Origin: Hymenobacter canadensis
GTDB lineage: Bacteria > Bacteroidota > Bacteroidia > Cytophagales > Hymenobacteraceae
Direction: 5' to 3'
Assembly: GCF_027359925.1 (NCBI RefSeq)
Contig: NZ_CP114767.1
Location: 3,658,001 to 3,722,000 of the forward strand
DNA: 64,000 nucleotides
The position numbers were made by a program, and so were the translations under genes. Position 1 is the stretch's first letter, and each line of letters begins with the position of its first letter. The notes under the pieces were generated by a model that was not told where the DNA came from, did not search any database, and saw only the letters and a program-made list of their open reading frames with translations. Shown one piece after another: positions 1-8,230 of this stretch.

Positions 1-1
1 C

Positions 2-2182
2 GCGCAGGGCCGCCCTAACTACGACGTGCTACGCTTTGATACCACCGCCGCGCCAAGCAGTCAGCCGTTGGCCTTCGCCCTCGAAAACATCCGGCTGGAG
101 CGCGTGGCTACCGTCTACGCCGACGACCAGCGCCGGCAGCGCTATACCGTGCAGGCCCACGACGTGCGCGCCCAACTGGATGTGCAGGACATGCTGGTGG
201 ACATTTCGGCCCAGGGCGAAGCCCGCGTAGAGGCCCTGCAGCTGGGTTTCGATGCCTACTTCCAAAATAAAGACCTGACCCTAAACACCCGTCTGCGCGT
301 GGATCGGGGTGCCCGGCTCGTGACATTGCAGCCCTCCGAGCTACGGGTGGGAGCGGCATCCTATGAAGTGGGCGGGCGTATCGATTACCGCCGGGTCGTG
401 CAGCTGGATCTGCAGGTGGCGGGCCGCAACACCGACGTGCAGTCGGTGCTGGCGCTGCTGCCGGCGCGGGTGGCGCGGCCGCTGCGGGCCTACCGCAGCC
501 GCGGGGCGGTGTACTTCGGCGGGACGGTACGGGGCGAGGTGTCGGGGCAGGCCAGCCCGCGCATTGAGGCCCGGTTCGGCTGCCGCGACGCTTCCTTCTA
601 CCATCCGGAGCTGCGGCAGGCCGTGGAGCACGTGTTTCTGGCGGGCACCTTCAGCAACGGCGCCGCCCAGGCGGCGCGCACCTCGGTGCTGAGCTTGCAG
701 AACGTGCGCGGCACGCTGCGCGGGCGGCCTTTCAGCGGCAGTTTGCGCTACGCCAATTTCCTGGATCCTACCGTGCAGCTGCAGGTACGCGCCGATCTGG
801 ACGTGGCGCAGGCGCTGCAGTTCTACCCGGTGGCGGCCGTGCCAAGTGGCCGGGGTACTGCCCAGCTGTCGCTGGCGTTTGCCGGCAACCTGCGCCAGTT
901 GCGGGCGCGGCCGGCTACGGCTCCTGTGCAGGCCAGCGGAACCCTGGTGCTACAGAACGTGCAGCTGCGCCTGCGCGACCTCAGCCAGCCGCTCACGGCC
1001 CTCACGGGCCGCTTCCGGCTGCTGGGCCGCGAGGTGGAAGTGGCGGGCTTCACGGGGCGCGTGGGTGGGTCGGATTTCCGGTTGCAGGGCCGCCTGCGCA
1101 ATGCCCTGGCCTGGGCCCTGCTGCCCGGCCAAACGCTGCTGCTCGACGCCGACCTGACGTCGCGGCTCTTGGATTTCGACCAGCTCCTGCGTCTCACTAC
1201 GCCCGCAGGCCCTGCTGCGGCCACTGGCGCCGGCGCGCCCGGGTCCGGCAGCTACGAGTTCCGGCTGCCCACCCAGCTGGCCCTGAATGTGCGGGCACAG
1301 GTGGAGCGGCTGCGGTTTCGGCGGTTTCGGGGGCGGCAGCTGCGCGGCACCATCCGGCTGCAGCAGCAGGTGCTGAGCGCGCCTTCCTTGACGGTGCGGG
1401 CCGCCGGCGGGCAGGTCAGCTTTCGGGGCACGCTCGATGCCCGCCAGCCGCTGCTGCTGCACCTGCATTCCACCATCAGCTGCCGGCAGCTGCCGCTGGA
1501 TAGTCTGTTCTACACGTTCGAGGATTTCGGGCAGCAGTTCATCACGGCGCGGCACCTGCGCGGGGCCCTCACGGCCACCGCCGAGTCGGACCTGTACTTC
1601 GATGGGGGCCTTACGCCGCTCACTAACCGCCTAGAGGCCGAGCTGAACCTGCAGGTACGCAACGGGGAACTCAACAATTTCGAGCCGCTGCAGAAGCTCT
1701 CCATGATAGCCGGCCGGGAGCGGCTGCGGCACCTGCGCTTTGCCGAGCTCACCACGCCCGTCTACATCCAGAGCCGCACGGTGTATCTGCCCGAAATGGA
1801 AATCCGCTCCAACGTGCGAGCCGCCTCCCTGATTCGCGTCACGGGTACCCACACCTTCGACCAGCAGATGGACTACCACCTCAATATCCCGATTCTGCCC
1901 GGGCTGCTGCAGCGCACCGTGGGCATGGCTACCGGCCCCAGCCTGCTGCTGGCCATTCAGGGCGATGAAGACAATTTCCGGGTGAGCTACGACCGGCGGC
2001 CCCAGCCGGGCCGCGCGCCGACGGTGCCGCAGGAAACCGCCCGGCCAGCCAGCCGCCCCGACTTGCCGAAGCCTGCTGCGCCTGCTGGCCCGGCGCAGGA
2101 GCCGCGCAAACCCTTCGAGCTGAAAAAGCCGCCCGCCAAGAAGCCCGCCCAGCCTCAGACCGGCGAGTATTTCGAATTCTGA
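2..2182 (+). CDS. AsmA-like outer-envelope protein, 5' end cut by window
   Basis: The reading frame is open to the left edge, so the gene starts upstream; the GTG at 26 is only an internal codon. About 726 residues are visible. Long amphipathic beta-strand-rich sequence with repeated short segments of the G-x-L-R-x-R-P-F-S-G kind and a C-terminal block (roughly nt 1590-1990) resembling the AsmA-like C-terminal region. AsmA-superfamily proteins are inner-membrane-anchored periplasmic proteins linked to outer-membrane lipid or protein homeostasis. The last 60 residues form a Pro/Lys/Ala-rich tail that looks disordered. The N-terminal membrane anchor is not visible because of the truncation. Family assignment is by overall pattern, not by a diagnostic motif. 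Confidence 0.7.
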   Translation, partial: AQGRPNYDVLRFDTTAAPSSQPLAFALENIRLERVATVYADDQRRQRYTVQAHDVRAQLDVQDMLVDISAQGEARVEALQLGFDAYFQNKDLTLNTRLRVDRGARLVTLQPSELRVGAASYEVGGRIDYRRVVQLDLQVAGRNTDVQSVLALLPARVARPLRAYRSRGAVYFGGTVRGEVSGQASPRIEARFGCRDASFYHPELRQAVEHVFLAGTFSNGAAQAARTSVLSLQNVRGTLRGRPFSGSLRYANFLDPTVQLQVRADLDVAQALQFYPVAAVPSGRGTAQLSLAFAGNLRQLRARPATAPVQASGTLVLQNVQLRLRDLSQPLTALTGRFRLLGREVEVAGFTGRVGGSDFRLQGRLRNALAWALLPGQTLLLDADLTSRLLDFDQLLRLTTPAGPAAATGAGAPGSGSYEFRLPTQLALNVRAQVERLRFRRFRGRQLRGTIRLQQQVLSAPSLTVRAAGGQVSFRGTLDARQPLLLHLHSTISCRQLPLDSLFYTFEDFGQQFITARHLRGALTATAESDLYFDGGLTPLTNRLEAELNLQVRNGELNNFEPLQKLSMIAGRERLRHLRFAELTTPVYIQSRTVYLPEMEIRSNVRAASLIRVTGTHTFDQQMDYHLNIPILPGLLQRTVGMATGPSLLLAIQGDEDNFRVSYDRRPQPGRAPTVPQETARPASRPDLPKPAAPAGPAQEPRKPFELKKPPAKKPAQPQTGEYFEF

Positions 2183-2291
2183 CCTGTCTGGAAAGTGGGT
2201 AGCGGCGGCGGCGGCAGTAGGCGCTAACCAAATTAAAGGATGTGCGTTAAGGTCTGCAGAACCCACCCTACTACTTTCCAACTACACGAAG

Positions 2292-3215
2292 ATGAGCAAT
2301 TCCCCACTTCTCCAGAACTACTCCGACTCGGAAAAAGCCGCTTACCTGAGCGTCATTGCCAGCCTCGCTTCGGCTGACCGGGAAGCCTCCGCTACTGAAA
2401 TAGAGTTTCTGCAACAGCTGGCCCACGAAGCCGGCCTCTCTGGCGGTGCCACGCAGCAGGTATTAAGCGCTGCCCGCGACGCCAGCAACGAAACCATCAA
2501 GAGCAACCTCGACGCGCTACGCAACAGCGACCTGCGCTACTCGCTCGTGACAGACCTCATCAGCTTTGCCCGCGCCGATGGCGCGTATGCCAACGACGAG
2601 GAAGCCATGATCAATAAGATTTCGGCTTACCTGGGCATCACGCCCCAGCAAACCCAGACGCTGAACCAGGTAGTAGACCAGGCGGCCCACGTGCCGCACG
2701 ATGCCAGCGACCCGGCCAAGCAGGGCTTCTTCGGTGGCATCACCGACAAGCTGGAAAGCGCCGGCATCCCGAAAGGCGCGCTGATGGCGGGCCTGCTTGG
2801 CGTAGTGGCCCCGATGGTGCTGTCGAAAGTGATGGGTGGTGGCCGTGGCCAAAGCAGCGGCGGCGGCCTGATGGGCGGCATGACCGGCGGCGGCACCCTG
2901 GGCGGCCTGATGGGCGGTGCCATGGGCGGCAGCTCGATGGGCGGTTTGCTCGGTGGTCTGCTCGGCGGTGGCCTGTTGAGCGGCGTGCTCGGCGGCGGCA
3001 ACTCTTCGGCTGGTGCGCAGGGCTCCTACGGCGATATGCCGCAGCAGGGCTCGCACGTGGGCAGCGGCGGGCTTGGTTCGCTGATGTCGATTCTGGGTGG
3101 CCTGGGCGGCCAGCCGGGCTCGCAGCCCCGCAGCGCCGGCGGTGGCGGTCTGAGTGGCCTGATGAGCGGTGGCATGGGCGGTCTGCTCGGCGGCCTGCTC
3201 GGCGGTGGCCGCTAG
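2292..3215 (+). CDS. TerB-like helical domain protein with Gly/Met-rich C-terminal half
   Basis: 307 residues. Residues 1-135 form an acidic helical domain of TerB/DjlA-N type (S-x-S-E-K-A-A-Y-L near the start, A-R-A-D-G-A-Y in the middle), a family often called tellurite-resistance-associated although its role is unclear. Residues 175-307 are low complexity, built from GGLLGGLLGG and MGGAMGG-like blocks, and could insert in or associate with membranes. No signal peptide. ATG at 2292 is the first plausible start. The gene is followed by a strong intrinsic terminator and appears monocistronic. No other ter genes are in the window, so a tellurite role is not supported. Confidence 0.7.
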   Translation: MSNSPLLQNYSDSEKAAYLSVIASLASADREASATEIEFLQQLAHEAGLSGGATQQVLSAARDASNETIKSNLDALRNSDLRYSLVTDLISFARADGAYANDEEAMINKISAYLGITPQQTQTLNQVVDQAAHVPHDASDPAKQGFFGGITDKLESAGIPKGALMAGLLGVVAPMVLSKVMGGGRGQSSGGGLMGGMTGGGTLGGLMGGAMGGSSMGGLLGGLLGGGLLSGVLGGGNSSAGAQGSYGDMPQQGSHVGSGGLGSLMSILGGLGGQPGSQPRSAGGGGLSGLMSGGMGGLLGGLLGGGR

Positions 3216-3240
3216 GCGTCTGCTATAGTTTCTGGAACAT

Positions 3241-3284
3241 AAAAAAAGGCCGGTGGCTTCCTGAGGGAGCCGCCGGCCTTTTTT
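3241..3284 (+). terminator. Rho-independent terminator after the TerB-like gene
   Basis: A-tract, GC-rich stem of about 16 bp (arms around AAGGCCGG and CCGGCCTT) with a TGAG loop, then TTTTTT. It ends the TerB-like transcript; the flanking A and T tracts would also let it act from the other strand. Confidence 0.85.
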
Positions 3285-3335
3285 ATTGCCGTTGGATCTG
3301 CGCACCTTGGCTGCCCAATTCTGAATCAGGAAGCT

Positions 3336-4889
3336 ATGCGCCAATATTTACGTGTCTTTCTGCTGCTTCTGCCCGGGGCCGCAGCCGCTCAAACCTCTAC
3401 CCCGCTTGTCCCGGCCAGGCCTCCCCTCACCAGCGTAGTGGTGTACCTGAACGGGACGTCGCTGGAACACAAAGGGCAGGTGCAGCTGCCGGCTGGCCTG
3501 AGCCGGCTGGTATTCGATAACTTGTCAGCCAAAATCAAATCCGAATCATTGGAGCTGCAGCTGGGCCCGGCGGCCGAGCTGGTGTCGCTGGATGCCGCCG
3601 ATGAGCTGCCCGCCTCGCCAGCCAACCAGCCTGCCCTCGACAGCCTGCGCCGCACCCGCGACGAAATAGAGCAAGTGGAGGCCGAGCTGAAAGGGCTGGA
3701 AGAAGAGAAGGTGTTTTTGCAGGCCAACCGCACGCTGCCCGCCGGCACCCAGGCCAACTGGAGCGCGGAAGTGCAGAAAGGCGCCACCCTGCTGCGCACC
3801 CGCACGGCCGCCATACTGCGTGAAACCCAGCGGCTGCAGCTGCGCCAGACAGAGCTAAAGAAACAGGCAACGCTGCTTGAACCCCGGACGGCCAACGACC
3901 CTGGCGACCGGGTAGTGGCGCTGGTGCGCACCAAACAGGCCGGGCCCGTGCCGCTCACGGTGCGCTATTACGTGGGTAGCCGCATGCCGTGGCAGCCCAA
4001 ACTGGAAATTCGGGCCGATGAAGCGGGGCGGGAGTTGCGCTTTGATCCGCATGGGATGCTGCGCAATCAGTCGGGGCTGGCGTGGCAGCAGGTGCGCCTC
4101 ACCATCATGAATTACGCCCTGGCCGAAGATGTGTCGCGCCCGCAGCTGGAGCCCTGGGCGCTGGACTTTAATGGCGGCGACCATATCGGTGAGGGCCGCA
4201 TTGATGAGTTTGTGGTGAAAGGCACGGCCAAAGGCCAGCCCGCCAACGTGGCGCAAAGCACCCGCTACGAGGTGCCCGAGCCCATTACGCTGGCCGTAGG
4301 CGGGCGGCGCGACGTCTCGTTGCCGCCCCTGCGGCTGTCGGCCCGCCCCGAATACCTGGCCCTGCCCAAACTCTCCGACAAAGTATACCTGACGGCCAAA
4401 GCCACGGGCTGGGAAGGCCTGCATCTGCCTGAAGATGCGGCCGTGTACCACAAAGGCGGCTACGTGGGCCAGGTCGACCTGAACGAGCGAGCCTACAACG
4501 ATTCCCTGGAGGTAACGCTGGGCTACGATGAGCAGGTGGTGGTGAGCCGTACCAAGCTCAAAGACTTCAGTGGCAAGGCGGGCCTGAGTGGTAAGCGCCG
4601 CGTGCAGCTGGCCTACGAGCTGAACGTGCGCAACCGCCACGCCGAACCCATCCGCATCCGGATACAGGATCAGATTCCGGTTGCCAGCGAAAAAGAAATC
4701 GAAGTAAAAGCGCTGGAAACCAGCGGAGCCCAGCTCGACGAGCGCACCGGCCGGCTCACGTGGGTGCTGACGCTGGCTCCCGGCACCAGCCAGCGCCTGG
4801 GCTTCAGCTTCCAGGTCGACTACCCGCAGGACAAGGAAGTGGAAATCATCCAGCACCGCGCCACCATCAAGTCGCCGAAGTTCCGGTAG
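3336..4889 (+). CDS. Mucoidy inhibitor MuiA family protein (DUF4140/DUF4139)
   Basis: 517 residues with a clear Sec signal peptide (MRQYLRVFLLLLPGAAAAQ). Residues 28-110 match the N-terminal DUF4140 strand pattern (SVVVYLNGTSLEHKGQV). A charged coiled coil spans about 105-185. The rest is the beta-rich DUF4139 domain, including VRYYVGSRMPWQPKLEIR and the closing LGFSFQVDYP. Proteins of this family are periplasmic or surface-exposed; the mucoidy name comes from a gammaproteobacterial member and the molecular function is unknown. It converges on the MscS gene with only 14 bp between the two stops. Confidence 0.85.
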   Translation: MRQYLRVFLLLLPGAAAAQTSTPLVPARPPLTSVVVYLNGTSLEHKGQVQLPAGLSRLVFDNLSAKIKSESLELQLGPAAELVSLDAADELPASPANQPALDSLRRTRDEIEQVEAELKGLEEEKVFLQANRTLPAGTQANWSAEVQKGATLLRTRTAAILRETQRLQLRQTELKKQATLLEPRTANDPGDRVVALVRTKQAGPVPLTVRYYVGSRMPWQPKLEIRADEAGRELRFDPHGMLRNQSGLAWQQVRLTIMNYALAEDVSRPQLEPWALDFNGGDHIGEGRIDEFVVKGTAKGQPANVAQSTRYEVPEPITLAVGGRRDVSLPPLRLSARPEYLALPKLSDKVYLTAKATGWEGLHLPEDAAVYHKGGYVGQVDLNERAYNDSLEVTLGYDEQVVVSRTKLKDFSGKAGLSGKRRVQLAYELNVRNRHAEPIRIRIQDQIPVASEKEIEVKALETSGAQLDERTGRLTWVLTLAPGTSQRLGFSFQVDYPQDKEVEIIQHRATIKSPKFR

Positions 4890-4903
4890 CCGGCCACGCG
4901 CTA

Positions 4904-6046
4904 CTACACCACCGGCGTACTGGCCGAATTGAGGCCGTCGAGGCGGCCGCCGCCGGCTAGCTGCACTACGGTGCTGCCGGTACTGGCAAACAGGCCGCCG
5001 GCTTGCTCCACGGCTTCCACGAGGCGGTAGTTGAGCTCCTCCTTCACCTGCAGGTATTCGTCGTAGTTGGTGGTTTCCACAAAGTACTGCACGGTCACTT
5101 CCTTGGCGGCCGGCGTCAGGGCCGAAAACTGCATCTGGATGTCTTTGGTCACCAGTGGGTTTTCGCCGATCAGGCGCTTGCCTTCCTCCACAATGCGGTG
5201 CAGCTGCTGGCTGGAAGTAGCGTGGCTCAGGGCCAGCGTGAAGCTCACGCGCCGCGCCGTGCGCAACGAGAGGTTGTCCAACGGCTTGTCAATCATGGAC
5301 TTGTTAGGAACCGTGACGTAGCTTTTCTCGGCCGTGCGCAGGCGCGTACTGCGAAAACCCACCTTCTCTACGGTGCCCGCCACGGCGCCCACTTCCACCA
5401 GGTCGCCGACGGCAAAGGGCCGGTCGAGGAAGATGGTGAACGAGGCAATCAGGTTTTCCAAGCTTTCCTTGGCAGCAAAGGCCACGGCCAGGCCCCCGAT
5501 GCCCAGCCCCCCAATCAGGGCCGTAACGTCTACCCCAAACACGCGGCCCAGCACGCCCAGAAACGCCAGCACAATGATGAGTACTTTTATCAGATCCTTG
5601 GCAAAGGGCACCAATTCGGCCTGTAGTCCTCCGCCAGTACTGGTGCGCCGCTGAAATACCAGCACCGCAAAATCCACGAGGCGCAGGGCAATCCAGGCCA
5701 CGCCCCAGATAATCCCGATCTGATAGAGCCGGAACAGCGCCACTTTCGGCCAAGGCTCGTTGTGGGCCAGCTCCGAGCTGCGCACCGGGTAGTCGAGCAC
5801 CTGAAACGCCAGGTAAATCGTCACGAAAAATACCACGATGGACAGCGGTCGGATCAGCAGCGCCTGAAACTGGGCTTCACTGACCCCCTCGGTTTTCTGG
5901 CGAATAAACCGGAACACCACCCGCGACACCAGCCGCGACAGCAGCGTTTTGAACGCGTAGCCAAACAGCAAAATGCCCACGCACCACAGGTAGGCGGCCA
6001 CATTGTTGCCCAGAAAACGGTAGTGCAGGATTTCGGTAAGGGTCAT
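4904..6046 (-). CDS. Small-conductance mechanosensitive channel (MscS family)
   Basis: 380 residues. Hydrophobic segments lie near residues 17-37, 66-86, 108-130 and 150-200. The pore helix and upper cytoplasmic domain carry the family signature: ALIGGLGIGGLAVAFAAK followed by ENLIASFTIFLDRPFAVGDL, then GTVEKVGFRSTRLRT and VTVPNKSMID. MscS channels open under membrane tension and release solutes on osmotic downshock. The extra N-terminal helices make it larger than E. coli MscS (286 residues). It lies downstream of the amino-acid dehydrogenase on the same strand, but a 135-bp inverted-repeat element separates them, so cotranscription is doubtful. Confidence 0.9.
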   Translation of the reverse strand: MTLTEILHYRFLGNNVAAYLWCVGILLFGYAFKTLLSRLVSRVVFRFIRQKTEGVSEAQFQALLIRPLSIVVFFVTIYLAFQVLDYPVRSSELAHNEPWPKVALFRLYQIGIIWGVAWIALRLVDFAVLVFQRRTSTGGGLQAELVPFAKDLIKVLIIVLAFLGVLGRVFGVDVTALIGGLGIGGLAVAFAAKESLENLIASFTIFLDRPFAVGDLVEVGAVAGTVEKVGFRSTRLRTAEKSYVTVPNKSMIDKPLDNLSLRTARRVSFTLALSHATSSQQLHRIVEEGKRLIGENPLVTKDIQMQFSALTPAAKEVTVQYFVETTNYDEYLQVKEELNYRLVEAVEQAGGLFASTGSTVVQLAGGGRLDGLNSASTPVV

Positions 6047-6050
6047 GGAA

Positions 6051-6185
6051 GGAGCGCGTTGTACGCGCCCGCCGGCCTGGGCCAGCCACGCAGACGCGTA
6101 GGTAAGTGAGCGGAAAAACAGTTCCGCACCAGCGTAGAGTACAGTTGAACGGACGCGGTGCCGGCGGGCGCGTGCAACGCGCCCC
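6051..6185. repeat. Paired inverted-repeat element, GCGCGTTG family
   Basis: Left arm 6051-6076 and right arm 6160-6185 are reverse complements at about 24 of 26 positions. The arms contain CGCGTTGTACGCGCCC on the left and the matching GGGCGCGTGCAACGCG on the right. The centre is about 83 bp. It fills the gap between the dehydrogenase stop and the MscS start. Confidence 0.8.
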
Positions 6186-6189
6186 TACG

Positions 6190-7419
6190 CTATACCAACT
6201 GGCGCAGGGCCATTTCAAACGACTTCTGGGCCACGCCGGTTCGCGCGTCGCCTTGCTGGCGGGTGCGCTCCAGGGCCCGGCGGATAATGCGCGAGGTGTC
6301 GCCGAAAATGGCCTGGTCGGTGATTTCGGCGTTGGTTTCCATCAGGTAGGCAAACACGCGGGCCATGCCGCAGTTGGCCACGAAGTCGGGAATGACGGAG
6401 GTGTGCTGGTCGGCAAACTCGCCGGTGGGGCCGAAGAAGATTTCCGGGTCCTGGAACGGTACGTTGGCGCCGCACGAAATCACCTCCAGGCCGCCCGCAA
6501 TCAGCTGCTCCACCTGCTGGCGCGTGACGAGGCGCGAGGCCGCCGCCGGAATGAAGATTTCGGCTCCGCTGCTCCAGATGCGCTGGTTCACCTCGTCAAA
6601 CGACAGCAGATCCGGCGCGGTGAGGGCGTTGCCTTCGCGCTGCAGAAACAGCGTGCGGATTTCTTCCAGCGAGAAGCCCTCTTCCTTGATCAGGCCGCCG
6701 GCCCGGTCGATGATGCCCGTGATGCGCGCGCCCTGGCTGGCCAGGTAGTAAGCCGCCGCGGCGCCCACGTTGCCCCAGCCCTGCACCACGGCGCGCTTGC
6801 CGGCCACGCTCCGGTCGCCCCACAGCTCGTAGTAGTGGCGCACGGCTTCGGCCACGCCGTAGCCCGTAATCAGGTCGGCCACGGTGTATTTGCGGCTCAG
6901 GTCGGGCGTGAAGGCGGCATCTTCCAGCACCTTCACCACGCCCTGGCGCAGCTGGCCCAGCTTCTGAATCTTCTGGGGCTCAGTGGCGCGGTAGTGGCCG
7001 TTCACGATGCCTTCCTGCGGGTGCCAGAGGCCGTAGTCCTCCGTAATCGGAATGACGTCGTGGATTTCGTCCACGTTCAGGTCGCCGCCGGTGCCGTAGT
7101 AGTTCTTTAGCAGCGGAATGACGGCCCGGTACCAGCGCTCCAGCACGCCGCGCTTGCGTGGGTCCTGCGGGTCGAAGTTGATGCCCGACTTGGCACCTCC
7201 GATGGCGGGGCCCGACACCGTAAACTTCACTTCCATGGTTTTGGCCAGGCTTTCCACCTCGCGCTTGTCCAGGCCCTTGCGCATGCGGGTGCCGCCGCCG
7301 GCCGCGCCGCCGCGCAACGAGTTAATCACCACCCAGCCTTCGGCTTCCGTTTCGGCGTCTTTCCACTCGAAGACAATTTCAGGACGCTTATTCTCGAATT
7401 TGGCCAGCAGGTCTTTCAT
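6190..7419 (-). CDS. Glu/Leu/Phe/Val dehydrogenase family protein
   Basis: 409 residues. NAD(P)-dependent oxidative deamination of an amino acid (or the reverse amination) is the family reaction. The substrate/catalytic region reads EVKFTVSGPAIGGAKSGINFDP, with the family Lys residues, and the Rossmann nucleotide-binding motif VVQGWGNVGAAAAYYLASQG follows in the second half. It differs strongly from the second dehydrogenase at 28752 (which has the usual TWKCAVVDIPYGGAKGGI), so the two are not recent duplicates. Substrate cannot be read from sequence. It starts divergently from the ArsR gene across 240 bp. Confidence 0.85.
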   Translation of the reverse strand: MKDLLAKFENKRPEIVFEWKDAETEAEGWVVINSLRGGAAGGGTRMRKGLDKREVESLAKTMEVKFTVSGPAIGGAKSGINFDPQDPRKRGVLERWYRAVIPLLKNYYGTGGDLNVDEIHDVIPITEDYGLWHPQEGIVNGHYRATEPQKIQKLGQLRQGVVKVLEDAAFTPDLSRKYTVADLITGYGVAEAVRHYYELWGDRSVAGKRAVVQGWGNVGAAAAYYLASQGARITGIIDRAGGLIKEEGFSLEEIRTLFLQREGNALTAPDLLSFDEVNQRIWSSGAEIFIPAAASRLVTRQQVEQLIAGGLEVISCGANVPFQDPEIFFGPTGEFADQHTSVIPDFVANCGMARVFAYLMETNAEITDQAIFGDTSRIIRRALERTRQQGDARTGVAQKSFEMALRQLV

Positions 7420-7659
7420 GGGCGGGGAAGAAAAGGGTAGGTAGGATGGCAGTAATTTTGTTGGCCAAAGGTAAGCAGCCCCCCGTAAGAATTGGGGTCT
7501 TTACTGCGTTAGGGCAGCAAATAGGGTTGTCTGCCTGCCTAGTATGGCCTTGGTTTTTCTGGTTCGATTTCTGTTACCGGAACTCTTTAAGGCGTAAATA
7601 TCGTAGTAGGCATATTCCTGACGACAACGTCCTCCACCTCGCCACCGTAGTACCCTCCT
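7420..7659. other. Divergent intergenic region, dehydrogenase / ArsR regulator
   Basis: 240 bp, more AT-rich than its surroundings, with both flanking genes reading outward, so it must hold both promoters. I see AATAT-N10-ATATT (about 7597-7616) as a possible imperfect operator half-site pair for an ArsR-type protein, but this is weak. No ORF of quality. Confidence 0.35.
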
Positions 7660-7968
7660 ATGAAACCTTTGCTGTCACGAGTAGAATCTAAAAAAGTAGA
7701 CAAGGCTGCTGCCATGCTTAAGGTATTGGCGCACCCGAAGCGTTTAGCCATTGTTGACCTGCTGGGCAAAGAGGATAAGATGACCGTAACGGAAATCTAC
7801 CGCTCGCTCGATCTGCCGCAGGCTATTGCTTCCCAGCACCTGATTACCCTCAAAGACCGCGGCATTCTGTCGTCGTTCAAGGTGGGTACCAAAATCTACT
7901 ACTCGCTGTCCATTCCCAAGCTGCTCGATGTTATCGACTCGCTGGAAGAGTGCTGCGACACGATGTAA
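7660..7968 (+). CDS. ArsR/SmtB-family winged-helix transcriptional regulator
   Basis: 102 residues. Winged helix-turn-helix: LKVLAHPKRLAIVDLL opens the domain, the recognition helix is around QAIASQHLITLKDRGILSS, and the wing around FKVGTKIYYSLS. The classical metal site of ArsR/SmtB sensors (ELCVCDL in the alpha-3 helix) is absent: the equivalent stretch is MTVTEIYRSL. The C-terminus has EECCDTM, a Cys pair that could be a sensor site, but this is inference. Non-metal ArsR members respond to redox or reactive sulfur. It is monocistronic, followed by two hairpins. Confidence 0.88.
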   Translation: MKPLLSRVESKKVDKAAAMLKVLAHPKRLAIVDLLGKEDKMTVTEIYRSLDLPQAIASQHLITLKDRGILSSFKVGTKIYYSLSIPKLLDVIDSLEECCDTM

Positions 7969-7996
7969 GCGCGGCTTACTTCGTTCTTCCTAATCG

Positions 7997-8025
7997 AAAA
8001 AGACCGCCAGTTGACGGTCTTTTTT
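7997..8025. terminator. Intrinsic terminator between arsR-type gene and hemA
   Basis: Stem AAAAAGACCG / CGGTCTTTTT with a short loop, flanked by A and T runs. Suitable for terminating the + strand regulator and, in reverse, the - strand hemA transcript. Confidence 0.8.
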
Positions 8026-8097
8026 CGTTTGGGGCAGGTATCAGACAGTGCAAGCGGAGCCAGCTATCTTCTGTCTGAAACAAGCCCTCTTAACAGC

Positions 8098-8141
8098 AAA
8101 GCCCTCCGGCAGTAGGTCATAGCCTAATGCCGGAGGGCTTT
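8098..8141. terminator. Second hairpin, CCCTCCGGCA family
   Basis: Arms AAAGCCCTCCGGCA (8098-8111) and TGCCGGAGGGCTTT (8128-8141) are perfect complements around a loop containing a nested TAGG...CCTA pairing. It lies downstream of hemA, so it probably ends that transcript. A related hairpin with the same CCCTCCGGCAGTAGG start is at 61091. Confidence 0.75.
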
Positions 8142-8166
8142 GTCGTAAGGAAATTGTCTGCTGTGA

Positions 8167-8220
8167 GAGGATGAATTGCTTCGACACTGGCTTGATGCGC
8201 CACATGCTCGCAATGACAGG
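8167..8220. repeat. Orphan half of an intergenic inverted-repeat element
   Basis: Contains ATTGCTTCGACACTGG and ends CTCGCAATGACAGG, the typical right arm of the GTCATTGCGAGC...GAAGCAAT type repeat seen in pairs elsewhere in the window. No left partner is present here, so it looks like a decayed copy between hemA and the terminators. Confidence 0.55.
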
Positions 8221-8230
8221 AGAAGGAGAT

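Noticed and set aside
2292..3215. Tellurite-resistance function of the TerB-like gene
   Set aside because: No terC, terD or other ter genes nearby, and the C-terminal half is of a different kind.
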